From NCBI GenBank assembly GCA_036571765.1, contig BROE01000009.1, forward strand, positions 6,676,652-6,740,651: a stretch of DNA of 64,000 nt, written 5' to 3'. The DNA is from Plecoglossus altivelis. Lineage: Eukaryota; Chordata; Actinopteri; Osmeriformes; Plecoglossidae. The number at the start of each line of letters is the position of its first letter. The stretch's first letter is position 1. The translations under genes were made by a program, and so were the position numbers. The notes beneath the pieces are model-generated. The model saw only the letters and a program-made list of their open reading frames with translations. It had not been told where the DNA came from and ran no database searches. Positions 1 through 14,179 of the stretch are shown here, one piece after another.

Positions 1-174
1 AAGATATTCTGAAATGGCCTGGATACATTTGTTGGTACCCCATAGAAAAGATAATAAAAATTTCATTATAGTGATTTTCCAAATCACTTCACTTCTGTAA
101 TTCGTATCACCCATGTTTTCAATCTTAACAGTCATTCAGACTATTTAAATAGAGAAACGTAGTCAGTGTGTTGT

Positions 175-810
175 TTGGCGTCATTGTGTGCACCACACTG
201 AACAGCACTGAAACAGCATAAGAGATTTGAGTGGTCTGAGGAGATCAGTAATAAAATAATAGACCAACTTTGCAAAGGTCAAGACTACAAGACCATCTCC
301 AAGCAGCATAATGTTTCTGTGACAACAGCTGCAAATTTTATAAAGTAGTTCAAGGTCCACAGAGCTGTAGGCGGCCTCTCTGGGCGCAGCTGCATGAGGA
401 ACATCCACCCCAGATGGAAAAGAAGGACAGTGCAAGTGGTAGGAAACAAACCAAGGATAACGAAGAGAGATACAAGCTCCAAGGGGAAGGTACTTCAGTT
501 TCCGATCACACCATCTGTCACTTTTTGAGCAAGAGCGGCCTCTGTGGAAGAAGACCCAGTAGAATGCTACTTCTGAAGGACTAACATTAAAAAGCCAGGT
601 TTGAGTTTGCTCAAATTCATATTGACCTGCCACAATCCTTCTGGAGAATGTCTTTCGCACAGATGTGTCAAACCTGGAGCTTCTTGGCCAGTCACATCAG
701 CTCTTTGTTTGTGAAAAAGTTGAAGCTTTTAAAGAAAAGAGCTGCACACTTCCAGTGAAACATAGAGCAGACTTGTTATGATCTGGGGCTGCTCCATGCC
801 TTCTTCATCA
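175..810 (+). mobile_element. Tc1-like transposase relic (broken)
   Basis: The plus strand reads as a decayed Tc1/mariner-type transposase. Around 262-350 it encodes CKGQDYKTISKQHNVSVTTA, the N-terminal helix-turn-helix of Tc1-like elements. GGLSGRSCMRNIHPRWKRR follows, then stretches matching the start of the DDE catalytic region (near 620-700 and 780-800). In-frame stops (for example the TAG after FIK near 346) and frameshifts break it, and the last part of the transposase and clear terminal repeats are missing. It sits in the intron upstream of the first visible rps6ka5 exon and ends only about 120 bp before that exon's acceptor. It is a dead copy. Confidence 0.8.
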
Positions 811-872
811 GCATTATTATTTTTCAAAAGTGTGCTGGACAACAAAATCAAAAGCTGTGCTTGTAACTGTGA

Positions 873-2399
<1,527 letters not shown>

Positions 2400-2459
2400 G
2401 AGAGCCAGGGAGACAGACTGCTTTGTAACGCTGACTAAGGGTTGTGCAACCGCATAGAA

Positions 2460-2461
<2 letters not shown>

Positions 2462-2505
<44 letters not shown>

Positions 2506-2585
2506 CGCTCTCTTCCTTTCTCTCTCTCTCTCTCTCTCTGGTGCTCTCTTCCTTTCTCTCTCTCTTCCTCTCACCCCTCTCCCTC
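2462..2585. repeat. (CT)n microsatellite with an internal duplication
   Basis: A pure CT run (about 2462-2503) is followed by two copies of a segment of the form TCTGGYGCTCTCTTCCTTTC joined by more CT repeats. It begins about 60 bp after the rps6ka5 stop, so it would lie in the 3' UTR. Confidence 0.9.
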
Positions 2586-2695
2586 CACCGGCTGTCAGCC
2601 CCATGCATGGACAAGTGCACGCCTCAAAACTAAGCATGCAGCAGAAACAGCAATCACCTCTCAGAAATTGCTAGCAATAGACTATCTCTCTTACA

Positions 2696-2759
2696 GGCAC
2701 ACACACTTACATACTCACATACACACACACATACATACATACATACTCACATACACACA
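2696..2759. repeat. (CA)n/(TACA)n microsatellite
   Basis: Alternating CACACA and repeated ACATACATACAT motifs, with ACTCACATACACACA occurring twice. Confidence 0.85.
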
Positions 2760-3810
2760 GATCATTAATCAGGGATGTGATTAGGTGGTCACCAGTGTAA
2801 AGGGCTGCCCTCCCCCTCCAGGGCCACATGCTAGGGACAACTCTTCAGCTTAATCTGGGAAAGCAGCAGCTTTCTACCCTATGTCCACCTCTCTCACTTC
2901 TATCCACCTCTATACATGTCCACTTCTGTCTATCTTTATCTCTTTCTCTGTCTATTTCTATCTGCACATCTCTGTTTGGCTCTGCCCTGGTTTTATCCTG
3001 CCATTTACTTTAAGGACTCACATACGGTTATGTGCACTGTCTAACCCCAAATGCAAGCCATTATCCTGCAGCTTACTGTAACTATGGTGAAAGCGGAGAT
3101 AGTATATTTATATATGTGAATACACAGACTGAAATTATTTATTATAGATATAAATGCCTATATATATGCTGTAGATACACAGTGTATGCATTGTTTTATC
3201 TTAACTTATTTATGTTTTTTTACATGGCCAGAACCCTTGTCTTCAGTCGAAAAACTGTTTTATCTCTTAAGGGAGAATTTCAAAAGTAGATAGCAAGGTG
3301 TTTGGGAATTCAAACTTCCCGTCATCAATGCATCTAAGATGTGCGTTCTCTCTTCCTGTTGTCCTCATGAGAGGCCGTTAAGTCAGCTCCCAGTTCCAGG
3401 ACACCATTACTGGTGTGTCACTTAGTCCTGCTCTGGGGATGGGATTACAAAAAAGTGAAGGAGGGAGCTTGTTCAACCAAAATAACTGAATCATTGCAAA
3501 ATGAACGCTTTCCTAGATAGATAAGTGATCGTCCTGCAAAGAAGCAGCTGTGTTTAGTTCCCAGACATTTACTGGCACGGTACTTTAAGTGGTTTCGCTC
3601 ATTAGCTAGCGTGATGTCTGGCCGGCTGATCTGATTGGCTGTCAGGCAGTAGCCGCTGGCCCTGCAGAAGGACTGCTCTGCAATTGGTTTGGCCTGTTTT
3701 GGGGAGATTGCGCAACATCCTCACGAGTGGATGTCTAAGTGAGGGGCTGGGGAAAGAGATGGGGAGGATGGACAGAGATAATGGGATTGTTGGATCCCCC
3801 CACAGTAAAC

Positions 3811-3982
3811 CCATGTACCATACCAGGCTAGACCAGAGCATACCAAGGCATACCACACACCAGACCATACCACACCAAATAAGACCTATTTCACCAGATC
3901 AGACAATACCGAAACTTACCATACCACACCACACACCTGACCATGCCACACCAGATCAGATAAGACCGTACTATACCATATA
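3811..3982. repeat. Degenerate ACCATACCACACC tandem array
   Basis: Imperfect repeats built from ACCATACC, CACACCAGA and ATCAGACAA modules with variable spacing. It gives a spurious His/Pro/Thr-rich frame and shows no coding signal. Confidence 0.7.
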
Positions 3983-4541
3983 TGTAGTACAGTGGCACAT
4001 TAGAAGCTGTTAGTCCACAACCACGCTTGGGTGTGTGGAAGGTGATCCCAGTGATCCTGATGAAAACAGCCCTTCTGTGTGTTCTTCCCCTGCATGACTG
4101 AGGCAGCGCCTCACACCACTGACGCAGCGTGTTCAGCCCTCAGCTCTCAAGATTCGGCTCCAGTAATAGAATCGACACATTAGCCTCTTTTCTAACTTCT
4201 TCCATTGCATTGCATTCAGAATTCAAAACCAAAGCATAAAAAATCCTTTAGGTAGCTGCTAAAATCTGCATGAGGTTTTTCCTTTTTTATGCAAGTACGC
4301 AAAAAGATTGTTTATGTCACTGTTTGTGTGATTCTAAATGTGTCTGTACTGTATGTTGTCCAGTACGAGTACAAGCCATTATGTGTGAGTACTTAAGCGT
4401 AGCGCCAAGTTGATACCAACCATTTACAAGCTTTAAAACTATGCACAGATGTTCTGTGTCGTTCGGCTCCATCCTGTTCCGGAGGCCTCATCACAGAGGT
4501 CTTACACTGTAGACAGAGCAGAGTCTACATATGCGCTGTAT

Positions 4542-4563
4542 ACACACACACACACACACACAC
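4542..4563. repeat. (CA)n microsatellite
   Basis: Uninterrupted CA dinucleotides over about 22 bp. Confidence 0.9.
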
Positions 4564-6250
4564 GCTTGCATGCAGAACATCTCAATATGGATTCAAAAGC
4601 CCCAACCTTGTAGCTGAACACAGCAAAGCTGCCGTCCCAACTTAGTTCACTTGAGTTGTATTTTTCAGCATCATTAAGCCTCTTTTCTTTTGTTTGGGTT
4701 TATTAATAGGGGTTATGTTAATTAAGGGGGGGGTCCTATGTTGAACTCTCCCCAAGGAAATGGGCACTGCTAGATAGCATGGCTCTGATCTGTTTATGTG
4801 TCCCAGCCTGGCCTCTCTGTCCCTGGGAGACAGCTCTGGTGAAGGCTGGGTGGTACTGGTATATCCGTTCCGCTCTTCCAATGAGCCTGACTCCTAACTA
4901 CTGCTTCTCTTTGAAGAACAGCATGTGAGTGTGCCGTCGAGTTGCAGAAATTAGCCCTGCTTTGTGTGTTTTTCTTCTGTTCAGAGACTCAATTTCTCTT
5001 GTGTCAATTTGTGTGGGCATTATCATTGCTCCCAGCTTGCTCAAGCTCTCTGTTTAATAAGCTGTTTGTAGTATGTCCTGGGTATGTTTTCAAACAGTAG
5101 ACCTATTTGTCCTTTCTCATGCAAACAGGACTTCTTTGCTTGCTGTGTAGATTCCAGCGTGCTTTAATATTTTGTGGTGGTGCTGATCAGCAGCCTCTGT
5201 GTCCTGGGTCATCAGTTTAAATACAAACTGGCAGCACAGAAAATATTATACCTTATTCCATTAAATCCCAATCAGTGTTTAATAGGCTGTTGGCTGATTA
5301 AATCAGCTGCAGTGAGGTTGTTCTGGGGTCACATACATAGCAGATGGGTTGCGAAAGACTTGGGTGGAATGGATGGAGGGGCAATTTTGAATGGGAGAAG
5401 CCTGAAAGGAAGGAGGATGAAACTGAAGTTGTGAGAAAAGCCTGTAGAGATGGTCAGCTGGTAAGGATTAGTAGGTGGCTTCCTTCCTGAACTTCTCAGG
5501 AGGCATCCTGTCCTGGAGCTGAGGATGAGCTTCTCTCCAACCCCAGCTGACCTGCTCCAGCTTCCTCAGCTGCTTAGTTGGAAAGCCCTGAGATGGGGCT
5601 CGGTCTGTGTTGTGCTGTCCGTGGTCCTGAACCGGATCTACACAAAGCCAGCCAAACAGCTGTTCTGCTCTAGAACACACTATTGTTGGCACGTCACACT
5701 TAGGTCTGCTCAGCACACACTCGAGCGTTGTTGGTGTGAAGGCACAGAGAGCCTGGGACAAGTATGTTTACATATAGTCGTGTTGCTTTCGCTATGGTCA
5801 CACGTGATCCAGGAACTGTTTTGATGCCAAACTTTCATACTTGTTTGTGTCATGTAAGGTATTGGTTGATGCTATATTTCGGGAAATTATGTTCTCTTGC
5901 AGTACTGTAGCAGTTAGTTATATTGACTTTGACATATTGCCAGTTAATATACTGTTGTTATAATGCAATTCAGCTTTAAGGTCAAAGTTTGCACTCATTA
6001 GGGTTTTTTTTTAAGTGGATCAGGTTTTTAATTCTCCCCAGAAAGTGATTTTGAGAGAGGAAACAGTCACAGATGAGACATTGGTTGGTCTGAGCAGAGC
6101 TTGATGGAGACAGTTTCGAAGAGCACCACTCCTCGCTCTCTAGTGACTGTGAGGATGATGTTGTGGACGCCTGCATAGTGCAGGACTGCAGACACACCAA
6201 GGATGCAACCAGACAAGGAATTAAACACTGTTCTATCTCTGGTTTATCAG

Positions 6251-6256
6251 AATAAA
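6251..6256 (+). terminator. Candidate polyadenylation signal AATAAA (rps6ka5)
   Basis: AATAAA hexamer about 3.85 kb after the rps6ka5 stop and just before a transposon insertion. It is the first canonical hexamer I noticed downstream of the stop; use is unproven. Confidence 0.3.
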
Positions 6257-6485
6257 TGCACAGTACATTCTCCTCCTATCAATCAGTCTAAACTTGTTTT
6301 AAATGGAGATCGTTTGACATCAGTCTGTAGTATAGGGTTCTTTAATGGTCCATTTGTATTAGTCTGTTAGAGCATACTGCTCCATTGTGATTTCATCAAC
6401 TAATTGTGATGGTTAATAATTTTGATGTCGTTATGCAGGGATGCCAATCTGTCTTCTATTACAATTAGTGTCTCCTGCATCTCAA

Positions 6486-8052
6486 AACAACCCCTATACC
6501 AGTTACGACGTTGTGTAAAATAAAATTAAAAAAATATAATACACTGATTTGGAAATCTCAGAAAGCTATATGTTATTCCCTATAGAACATCAAATGTTTA
6601 AATTGATGAAATGTACCATTTTAAGGAAGAAATTATGGTACTTTTTGAAAGCAGCAACACTTCTCAAAAGAGACCATGTTGTGAAGCATCCCTTCTTCTT
6701 TTAACATCTGTGTCTGTCTGTCTGTCTGTCTGTCTGGGAACTGAGGACACCAGTTGCTAGAGTTGTGAGAGAGGAATGTGGTCCCTTTTGGGTTTGATAC
6801 AGAATTGTTCCTGCTAAAGGCTTTTGGGTTTTCTTTGTCATCTGTTTAGTTTCATGATTCACCAAATGTATTTTACTGGTGAAATGTCTTGACATCAGGC
6901 AGTCCAATTCAGCACCTGGACTCTTGTGAAGCCATGCAGCTGTAATAGATGCAGAGTGTGGTTTAACATTGTCTTGCTGAAATATGCAAGGCTTTCCCTG
7001 AGATGTCACCTGGATACAAGCAAATGTTGCTCTAAAACCTGTATATATATTTCAGAATTGACGATTCCTTTCCAGATGTGAAAGCTACCTATTCTGTAGG
7101 CACTAATCCACCTCCATACCATCAGAAATACAGCGCTTTAATCTGAGCACTGATAATAAGATGGATGGTCCCTCTCCTCTTTAGACCAGAGGATGCAGTG
7201 TTCATGGTTTCCAAAAATTGTTTCAATTTTCAATTTGTCTGACCACAGAATACTTTTCCCACTTTGCCTTAGTCCATTTTAAATGAACTTTAGCCAGACA
7301 AGATAGTGGTGTGTCTGGATCATGATCATGATCGGCTTCTTTTTTGCATGATAGAGCTGTAACCTGCATTTGTAGAGGGCACAGTAAACTATGTTCACAG
7401 ACAATGAGTTCTGGAGGTGTTTCTAAGGTCATACAAGGATTTCTAGCACAGAATAATGCCTATTTTCTTGCAGTGCCTGAGGATCACAGGCATGCAGAAT
7501 TTACTTTCTCTCTTGTTCATTACGCATAAAGATTTATCCAGAAATCAGTTTTGCACAATTTTATGTTGAGGAGCATAATTCTGAAATGGTTCCACTATAT
7601 GTAGAAGCAGGTTTTTTCCGATTGGTGAACAATTGCCCATTTTTCCCTCTGAGAGACAGACTCTCCAAGGCATGTCCTTTACATACCCTATCATGTTACT
7701 GACCTGTCTGCAATTAACTTAGTAAGTTGCAATTGTTCCTCCAGCTGTTTATTTTTAGTAACACTTACTGTTTCCAGCCTTTTATTGCTCCTATACCAAC
7801 TTTTTAGAAACTTTTTGTGGCCCTCAAATGATTACCTATCAGTAGATAACTTCGAAATAAACTTGTTTTTTCCATACAATTGTACATTTACTAAGTTTAC
7901 TTAGCAAACATATCAAGTTAACACTTAATATGTTTTCAAGGATCTATTGGGAATGACATATGAGTTTCTGATTTGCAAATCATTGCATTATTTTATATTG
8001 ACATATTTACATTTTGCTCTGCATCCCAACCTTTTTGGAATTGGGGTTGTAG
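6486..8052. mobile_element. Decayed DNA transposon with terminal inverted repeats (about 1.57 kb)
   Basis: The left end (from 6488, CAACCCCTATACCAGTTACG) and the right end (to 8051, TTTTTGGAATTGGGGTTGTA) are diverged inverted copies of each other over roughly 75 bp. Both sides also carry the GATTTGCAAATC-type inner motif, as is typical of an abundant class of fish TIR transposons. The interior minus strand, about 6701-7009, resembles the 3' part of that class (CATTTGGTGAATCATGAAAC, then GTGTCCTCAGTTCCCAGACA). It is interrupted by many stops. I do not assign a superfamily. A (TGTC)n run lies inside at 6710-6736. Confidence 0.7.
6710..6736. repeat. (TGTC)n microsatellite
   Basis: Perfect tetranucleotide repeats inside the transposon relic. 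Confidence 0.9.
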
Positions 8053-8417
8053 TTCACATATGTAAAAGATATCTTGTGTTTTGTTCTCATTAAGGGACCG
8101 TCTAAACAGATGTTAGTATAAACACCTCATCGATTGGGAAATTACTGTTGACCTAATGTGAATCAGATGCAATTTTATTTGACCAACATTTACATCATCT
8201 TAACAAATAGCCTTTTGTTTACCAAAGGTATTCTAATTTGGATACCTTGCTCTCAGTGCATATGGGTACGTCACACAACATTTATAGTATGAAATATGTT
8301 TATTACTTGTATTTAATATCCAGTCTCATCCCTCGCAAAGTATGGTTTGTGGTCCCGTTGTCTTGATCTCAAGGGAAACGTTTACCAAGAGAGACCACAA
8401 GAGGGCGGTGTGTCCTA

Positions 8418-8756
8418 GTGTCTCTGTAGCTCCTCAGTCTGACTGATCTCACTGTGTGTCTGTAGCTCCTCAGCATTTAGTCTGACTCCTCTCACTGTGT
8501 GTCTGTAGCTCCTCAGCATTTAGTCTGACTCCTCTCACTGTGTCTGTAGCCCCTCAGCTTTTAGTCTGTCTGCTCTCACTGTGTCTGCAGCTCCCCAGCC
8601 TTTAGTCTGTGACTGTTTTCACTGTATGTCTGTAGCCCCTCAGCCTTTAGTCTGACTGCTCTCACTGTGTGTCTGTAGCTCCTCGGCCTTTAGTCTGTGA
8701 CTGCTCTCACTGTGTCTGTAGGTCCTCGGCCTTTAGTCTTTGACTACTCTCACTCG
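8418..8756. repeat. 43-bp tandem repeat, about eight copies
   Basis: Repeats of a unit containing TGTAGCTCCTCAGCATTTAG followed by TCTGACTCCTCTCACTGTG. Successive TAGCTCCTCAGC motifs at 8463 and 8506 give a 43-bp period; other copies vary by a few bases (CTCAGCCTTTAGTCTGTGAC). The unit has no long open frame of its own. It lies in the rps6ka5 3' flank. Confidence 0.88.
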
Positions 8757-9449
8757 CTGTATCAGCTCTAGACTTCATATCAGATGAGTCTGCAGGTAAA
8801 ATATCAACGGTTGGGAAAAGCTTATATATCATTATATTTTATTTCTGGCTGTATCTAGCTGGTCTAGAGATTTACATGCGAGAAATGATACACGTTGGAA
8901 TTGGTCTAGTAGGCGTGTGTTTATGGGAGGGGGAATTAACTTTTCCTAAATGTGATTACTTTTTATTTTGTGTGTCTTAAAACTGTTGTATATGTGTACA
9001 TGCTAAGTCATAGCCAAGTGTAACTATAGGACCTTTAAAACATAGTGAAACTGCATGTGTGCAGACGCCTGGTCTTGACACCCAAATGAAAGCCCACAGT
9101 GTGAACTGAAGAGCCGTGTGCTGGCCAAACTGTTTCTACTGCATTTCTACTGTCTGGACTATACTAGGGGCAGCCTGGTATGGGCCTTGCTGTGATTGGC
9201 TAGAACCCAGTTGAATCAACTTGGTTTCTAACAATGGACAATAAGAGAGAGTGTGTTTGTTTGGTAAAATAATTCTGTTCAAATCATCTATTGTTTGTGT
9301 TTGCATATTTTACCTGTCCTGTGGTTTGATATATGTGTTTGAAGACGTGTTTATCTGAGGAAAAAAGTAAAGGGCTTTAAGGTTTTTGAATCCTTTCTAC
9401 TTGTAGAAAAGAATATAATACTGTTGCTGTTTGTCAGACATAAAATTGA

Positions 9450-9455
9450 AATAAA
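9450..9455 (+). terminator. Candidate distal polyadenylation signal AATAAA (rps6ka5)
   Basis: AATAAA within AT-rich DNA that looks like the end of a 3' UTR, followed by GT-rich sequence. If used by rps6ka5 the 3' UTR would be about 7 kb and would include the TIR transposon and the 43-bp array. Unproven. Confidence 0.3.
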
Positions 9456-9479
9456 CATTTCTAAGTTCACAAACTCTTG

Positions 9480-12400
9480 GGTGCTTGATTGCATGTCTTT
9501 AAGAGTCATCGTTATTGTGGTTGTGACCACAGCTAAGAGAGTAAAGCCTGGCTGGTGAGAATGAAATAGGCAGGGAGGGTGGGGGGACAGTAGGAGCGGG
9601 CAGGACAGCCTTCCGGGTAAACAGGCCCAGTGGCAGGGTATGATGGAGGAGTTCGGCCTATAAACGTTTCAGAGGGAGAGTGTGTGTGGGTAGTGCGCTA
9701 GGCTGGACTGCAGTGGGGTGAAGGGTTTTTCTGAAACACATTCTCCTTTTGTTGCCCCCCCCCTCCCTCCACAGTTGTGACTGGCTCGCCCCAGAGCCTG
9801 ATGATGATGAGGCTGTTTCTATTCTTCCTTCCCCCCCCCCTCCCTCCCCCCCACCCACCCTCCCCATCCTGTTCCCAAAGCGACTGGCATTCCTGGGGGC
9901 CACCAGGGAAGCAGCTTTAGAGGAGGGCCACAGGCTCCTGGGTGGCCCCTGGACCCCCCGGCCCAGGAGGAGGAGACAATGTCTTATTAATTGACTGGGC
10001 GTCTTGGCCAGAGTGCAGGAATTTGGTAGAATGAGGAAAGAGGGCCGGGGAGGGAGGAGAGGTGAGGAGAGGGGAGGGGACGGGATAGAGGGATTGAGAC
10101 GCATGGAGAGGGAGGTGGGATGAAGACCCCCAGTTTAGCCACATCCCAGATTTATTTCATTTTAATTCACATTCGTAGGAGGAAACGATCTACTGGAATA
10201 ATTGGAGCCACGTTGTCAATCAAGGAGCAAATCTCCCGTCTACAAAGGCTTGGAATTTAATTAGCTTGACATTCAATACACCTAGTAACTCTGTCAGTAC
10301 AGGGTTTGAGCTCCAGTGACCAGACAGAAGATACATACAAATAGACTAGACATTAAAGTTGTCTGGATAGAGATTAGGACTAGTCAGATGGTCACTAAGG
10401 ACTCTGTTCTATAACTCTTTTAGCCTGGTCGAGTTGTGAAGTTGACATGGTCTAGGTTTGATGAGGGGGAATGTGGGAGGAGCGCAGCTTCTCCCCATGA
10501 GGTCTTGCCCCCCCCCCCCAGGTGTCACAACACTAATCCCCATTAGCACTAATGGAGAGCTGCCATTGTTCCCCTGGTCCAGTCACCTTGAGTCAGTAAA
10601 ACCCTCTATCTGGACTGCTTCCCACACACTGGGGTCCCCATGACAACGCTAGGCTCCCAACCCCTCGCTGACACCCCCTCTTGACACAGACAAGACAGGA
10701 GAAGAAGGGAGCGAGAGGAAAGACAGAGAGAGAGACAGAGGACAGAGACAGACGGAGAGATTAATGTCTCCTGTTTGACAGTATTACACACATGTAAACC
10801 CAAAAGATGGATGCAAACCATCATTAGTGGACATGGGATGTTCACTGAACTGTGATTGGGTGCTTTTCACTTTCCTTACCCTCCATGGGGGGAGAATATG
10901 GTAGGTGAAGGTGGGACAGAGGGGTGTACAAGCGGAGGGAAGGCCGAAGGGAAGCATGTGATGTCACAGCGCCCGAGCTGAGCTCCTCAGGTGCCTAGCA
11001 GCGTCCATCGTAAGGAGCTGACCTTCGGACCCCGCGCCCCCGGACCCTATCGCTTCCTTTTCTTTGTGACGACTGCACAATGGCAGCCCTGTCACGCATG
11101 TCACGCAGGGGAGGTGTGGGCAACCTGCCAGGCCTGAGAGATGGACGTTCCAGGGAGAAGGGGGTGGGTGACGGGTGGTAGATGATTGGGGGAGGGAGGA
11201 TGGCCCAAGGAGGGGGTTTTGTGAATGGACAGGGAGGGGTGGTACATGATCATGGTCAGCATGGTTTGGCGTTGTACAGAATGGATGGACAGAGAGAGGG
11301 GCGGAGAATAGGCAACTACGGGGGAGATGGATGGAGAGCGAGGGGGCGGGATAAGGGCGCAAAGATCCCCCATTTTCTATTTACACCTCCTTCCCCTCCC
11401 CCCTTCCCCCACATGAGAGAGTCGAGATGAAACGCGGGTGTCACCCCGCCACACGGAGACTCTCTGTCTCTGTGGCTGCTCAAGTGAGGTGTGTCTTCTC
11501 GAGAGACAAAACCAGCATGGAGAATGGATGGGGTTGCAGAATTGGATTGCAGTGCGCGGTGCAGTCTTGCTATGGGATAATGGCCACTCCAGTGCTTGAA
11601 TAGGCCTGGCCAAGCTGCCTGGCTGGCCCTGGGGTCTGGCCTTACCCTCTCCTGCCTGAGGTCACTGCTGGAGGCTGGCTCTCATGTTTTTCAACCACCC
11701 TCCTCACCCCTTCATGCCTTTGTTTGTTTTGCTATAACTTGCCCTCATTCCGCTATCCATGCTTCCTTGTGCACGTGTGTGTGTGACTGAATGTGTATCA
11801 TGCTGTACAACTGAATTTTGCCATAGTAAAAAGAGAATAGAGAGATAGATTGAGAGAATATATAGAGAGAGTGAACAAGAGAGACAGGGAAAATTTTAAC
11901 TCTGGGAAAAAATGTGGAGTTTTGCCATCAGTCTGAAGTGCTCACAATGGTTGTTTGGAAGGGTAACGAACAATAACCTGTCAGTTTTGCCTGTGCTAGT
12001 GTAGATATCAATAGGGTATGGGTTTAAGATCTCTCAACTGTTGCCAGCAAGAATGTGTTGCTTAGGACCAGCTCCCAAACCCATATGCCCTGCCTCTGAA
12101 GCCACGCCCCTGGCCCTGGCCCTGGCCCTAAGTCAGACTTACTTCCAGTGATCATAGGCATTCTAAGCAGGCTCCCTCTCTTGCTTACGCTACCTTTCCT
12201 CTCTCTGCCATACTAATAAACAACAGCCAGCTGCTGGCCTCCACAGACCCTGACCAGTCTCTCCCAGCAGAAATGCGGGCCAGATCAACACCCCCTCCTC
12301 CCTGTGTAAATAAACCACCCTATTATATTCTAGCCTTGCTCAGGCTACGGTCCTTGAGAACATGAATTTCAATTAAACTCCCTTTCAGGGAGGGGGGGCG

Positions 12401-12650
12401 AAAGACACAGGAAAATCAAAAGACGGAACAAAGAAATAGATGGAATTAAAACCTAAACAAGAGACAGAAAGTTTTTCGATAGCTTGTAAAGGTAATTCCA
12501 CAGACGGCTGCATTAGGACCCGGATATTTATACTTGGGGAAGAGAGAGAGAGGTCCTGGCTCACACAGAAGAGCTGCACTCGGTCGCTTGCTCGCTTGCA
12601 GAGAGCTCTTCATTTGGTTTGTACATCTGCTTTGTTACATCTACATAAGC
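9480..12650. other. Intergenic, GC-rich and low-complexity, no gene seen
   Basis: Holds poly-C/poly-G tracts (near 9757, 9831 and 10508), GA-rich stretches (10680-10760, 11820-11890) and a short (CCCTGG)n run near 12104-12130. Open frames here are Pro/Ser-rich products of the skewed composition with no splice-consistent or recognisable domain. One AT-rich segment near 10180-10345 is listed separately. Confidence 0.6.
10180..10345. promoter_or_regulatory. Candidate conserved non-coding element
   Basis: Unique, non-repetitive segment with homeodomain-type cores (ACTGGAATAATTGG, then GGAATTTAATTAGC) inside low-complexity DNA. It has no open frame. This texture is typical of vertebrate enhancers near developmental genes, but no alignment was possible. 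Confidence 0.25.
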
Positions 12651-14130
12651 AGGACAGAACATACAACTGATTGTCTGGGAGGTATTCAATTTCCTGCGAA
12701 AGGTTGCCTGTCCCTCACATTCTGCATAAATGACAATCGAATAAAACAAGGACACCACTCAAGAATTACAGATGTACTCGACCAGATCGACTTTTAATGA
12801 AGGCCCTTGTTGCTCCACTCAAATCAGTGACTGTCAGCCTCCAAGGACTGACTTATTCAGTGGAGAAAAAGACAAATACTAGGCACCTAGCTACATCTAA
12901 TAAACTCAAATATAGACGAGAAGTATACGGAAAATGTCCTGAAATGTTAGAATAAGAGTAATTAGGATGCATACTTAAAGTGAGATCGGTGCATTGAGAT
13001 GAGTTGACTAGAATAACACATCATGCGTGTCGCCCATGGCTGCTGTATTAAAATGTATATGGGTATCTCAACAGGAATACAAGAATAACTGATAATCTTC
13101 CCGAGTAATTAGTGCCTCTCTCATCTCATCCCCAACATACACATTGCATCAGGGCCAAATCCTTGATAAACACTCACAATTACAATCATATTGACTACAA
13201 AACGTTAGATGACAATGAGAGAATTGTGAGCTGGATCAATACACTATGAGCACAAAAATCAGTGGTATGAGAGAAGTGTAGTAGATGTCCTTGTATAGGC
13301 ACTGTCCGAGTACTCAGCTATGAGATCAGATACCAGAGCGATCAACATTAATCCGTTTTGTAAACTCGAAAACTTCACCCTCCGCTACATTCCCAGCATG
13401 TATTTTCCCCACCTTCTTCTCCCCTTAAACAAAGGAAGAATCAATAGTAAATGGTGAAGTTAAACAGGAGAGTATTGAACACAAACAGCACGACCACACA
13501 CTAAACACGAAACAAGGACTAAGGCTCCAAGCAACGCGCATAGAAAACAGTGTACGCGCACTCAACGTACGTTCTATCATATAGTCACGAGTTTAGCCTC
13601 CAGATAACTGAGAGACACACGTACGATTTGGAAGTTGAGCTGAGGTAGTGCTTGTGGTCGTTCGGGTGAGTGATATCTAGAGGAGAGGTAGTCGGACTAA
13701 CCAACATCATCACACAGATTCAATAAACACAGGGCTAAATTCCAATCTAATACATTATCCTCGCGAGGGTGCTTCTCTCTCTGACGATCCAGCCCCCAGC
13801 CTGTGTGGGACCAGTCGCACCAGCCGCTCGCCCACTAGCCACTCCTCTTGTTTTTCTATGCTTCCGGTCCACTGCTTCCCTCGATCTCCCTCCTACACGT
13901 ATCATCAACAACACACATCCCACACACTAGGCAAATTAACTACAGGTCAAGAAGCCTAAAAGCCCAAAGGGACGCCCGAGGATAAATTTACAAGATCGAG
14001 CTTGTGGAGCGAGATGATTAAAGAGGGAACGGCGGGGAGAGAACACAACCCTCAGACGACGCCGTCTGTTGAGCTGCTAGGAGAAAGGTTCAGCAGCTGA
14101 GGGTCCCGCTCCCTAAACCATGCCATATGT
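12650..14130. other. Atypical CpG- and TA-rich block, no gene seen
   Basis: Unlike its surroundings, this block has few microsatellites and many CG and TACG/CGTA dinucleotides (for example 13530-13640 and 13660-13720), which vertebrate DNA normally lacks. It contains no long open frame and no motif I recognise. It could be a decayed foreign or mobile sequence, or an error-rich long-read fill in the assembly. Confidence 0.35.
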
Positions 14131-14179
14131 CCCAGACACACTGCTACAATGGCCGGTACAAAGGAAACACGTTGGGAGG

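Larger units (their letters stand above)
2400..6480 (+). other. rps6ka5 3' flank / possible 3' UTR
   Basis: No open frame with coding character follows the rps6ka5 stop. The stretch holds a (CT)n block, (CA)n and (TACA)n tracts, a degenerate ACCATACCACACC array and otherwise unique, moderately AT-rich DNA. Two AATAAA hexamers could end the rps6ka5 transcript, one at 6251 and one beyond the transposon at 9450. How much of this is transcribed cannot be told from sequence. Confidence 0.4.

Noticed and set aside
8418..8756. CRISPR-like spaced repeat
   Set aside because: The units are contiguous tandem copies without unique spacers in a vertebrate genome.
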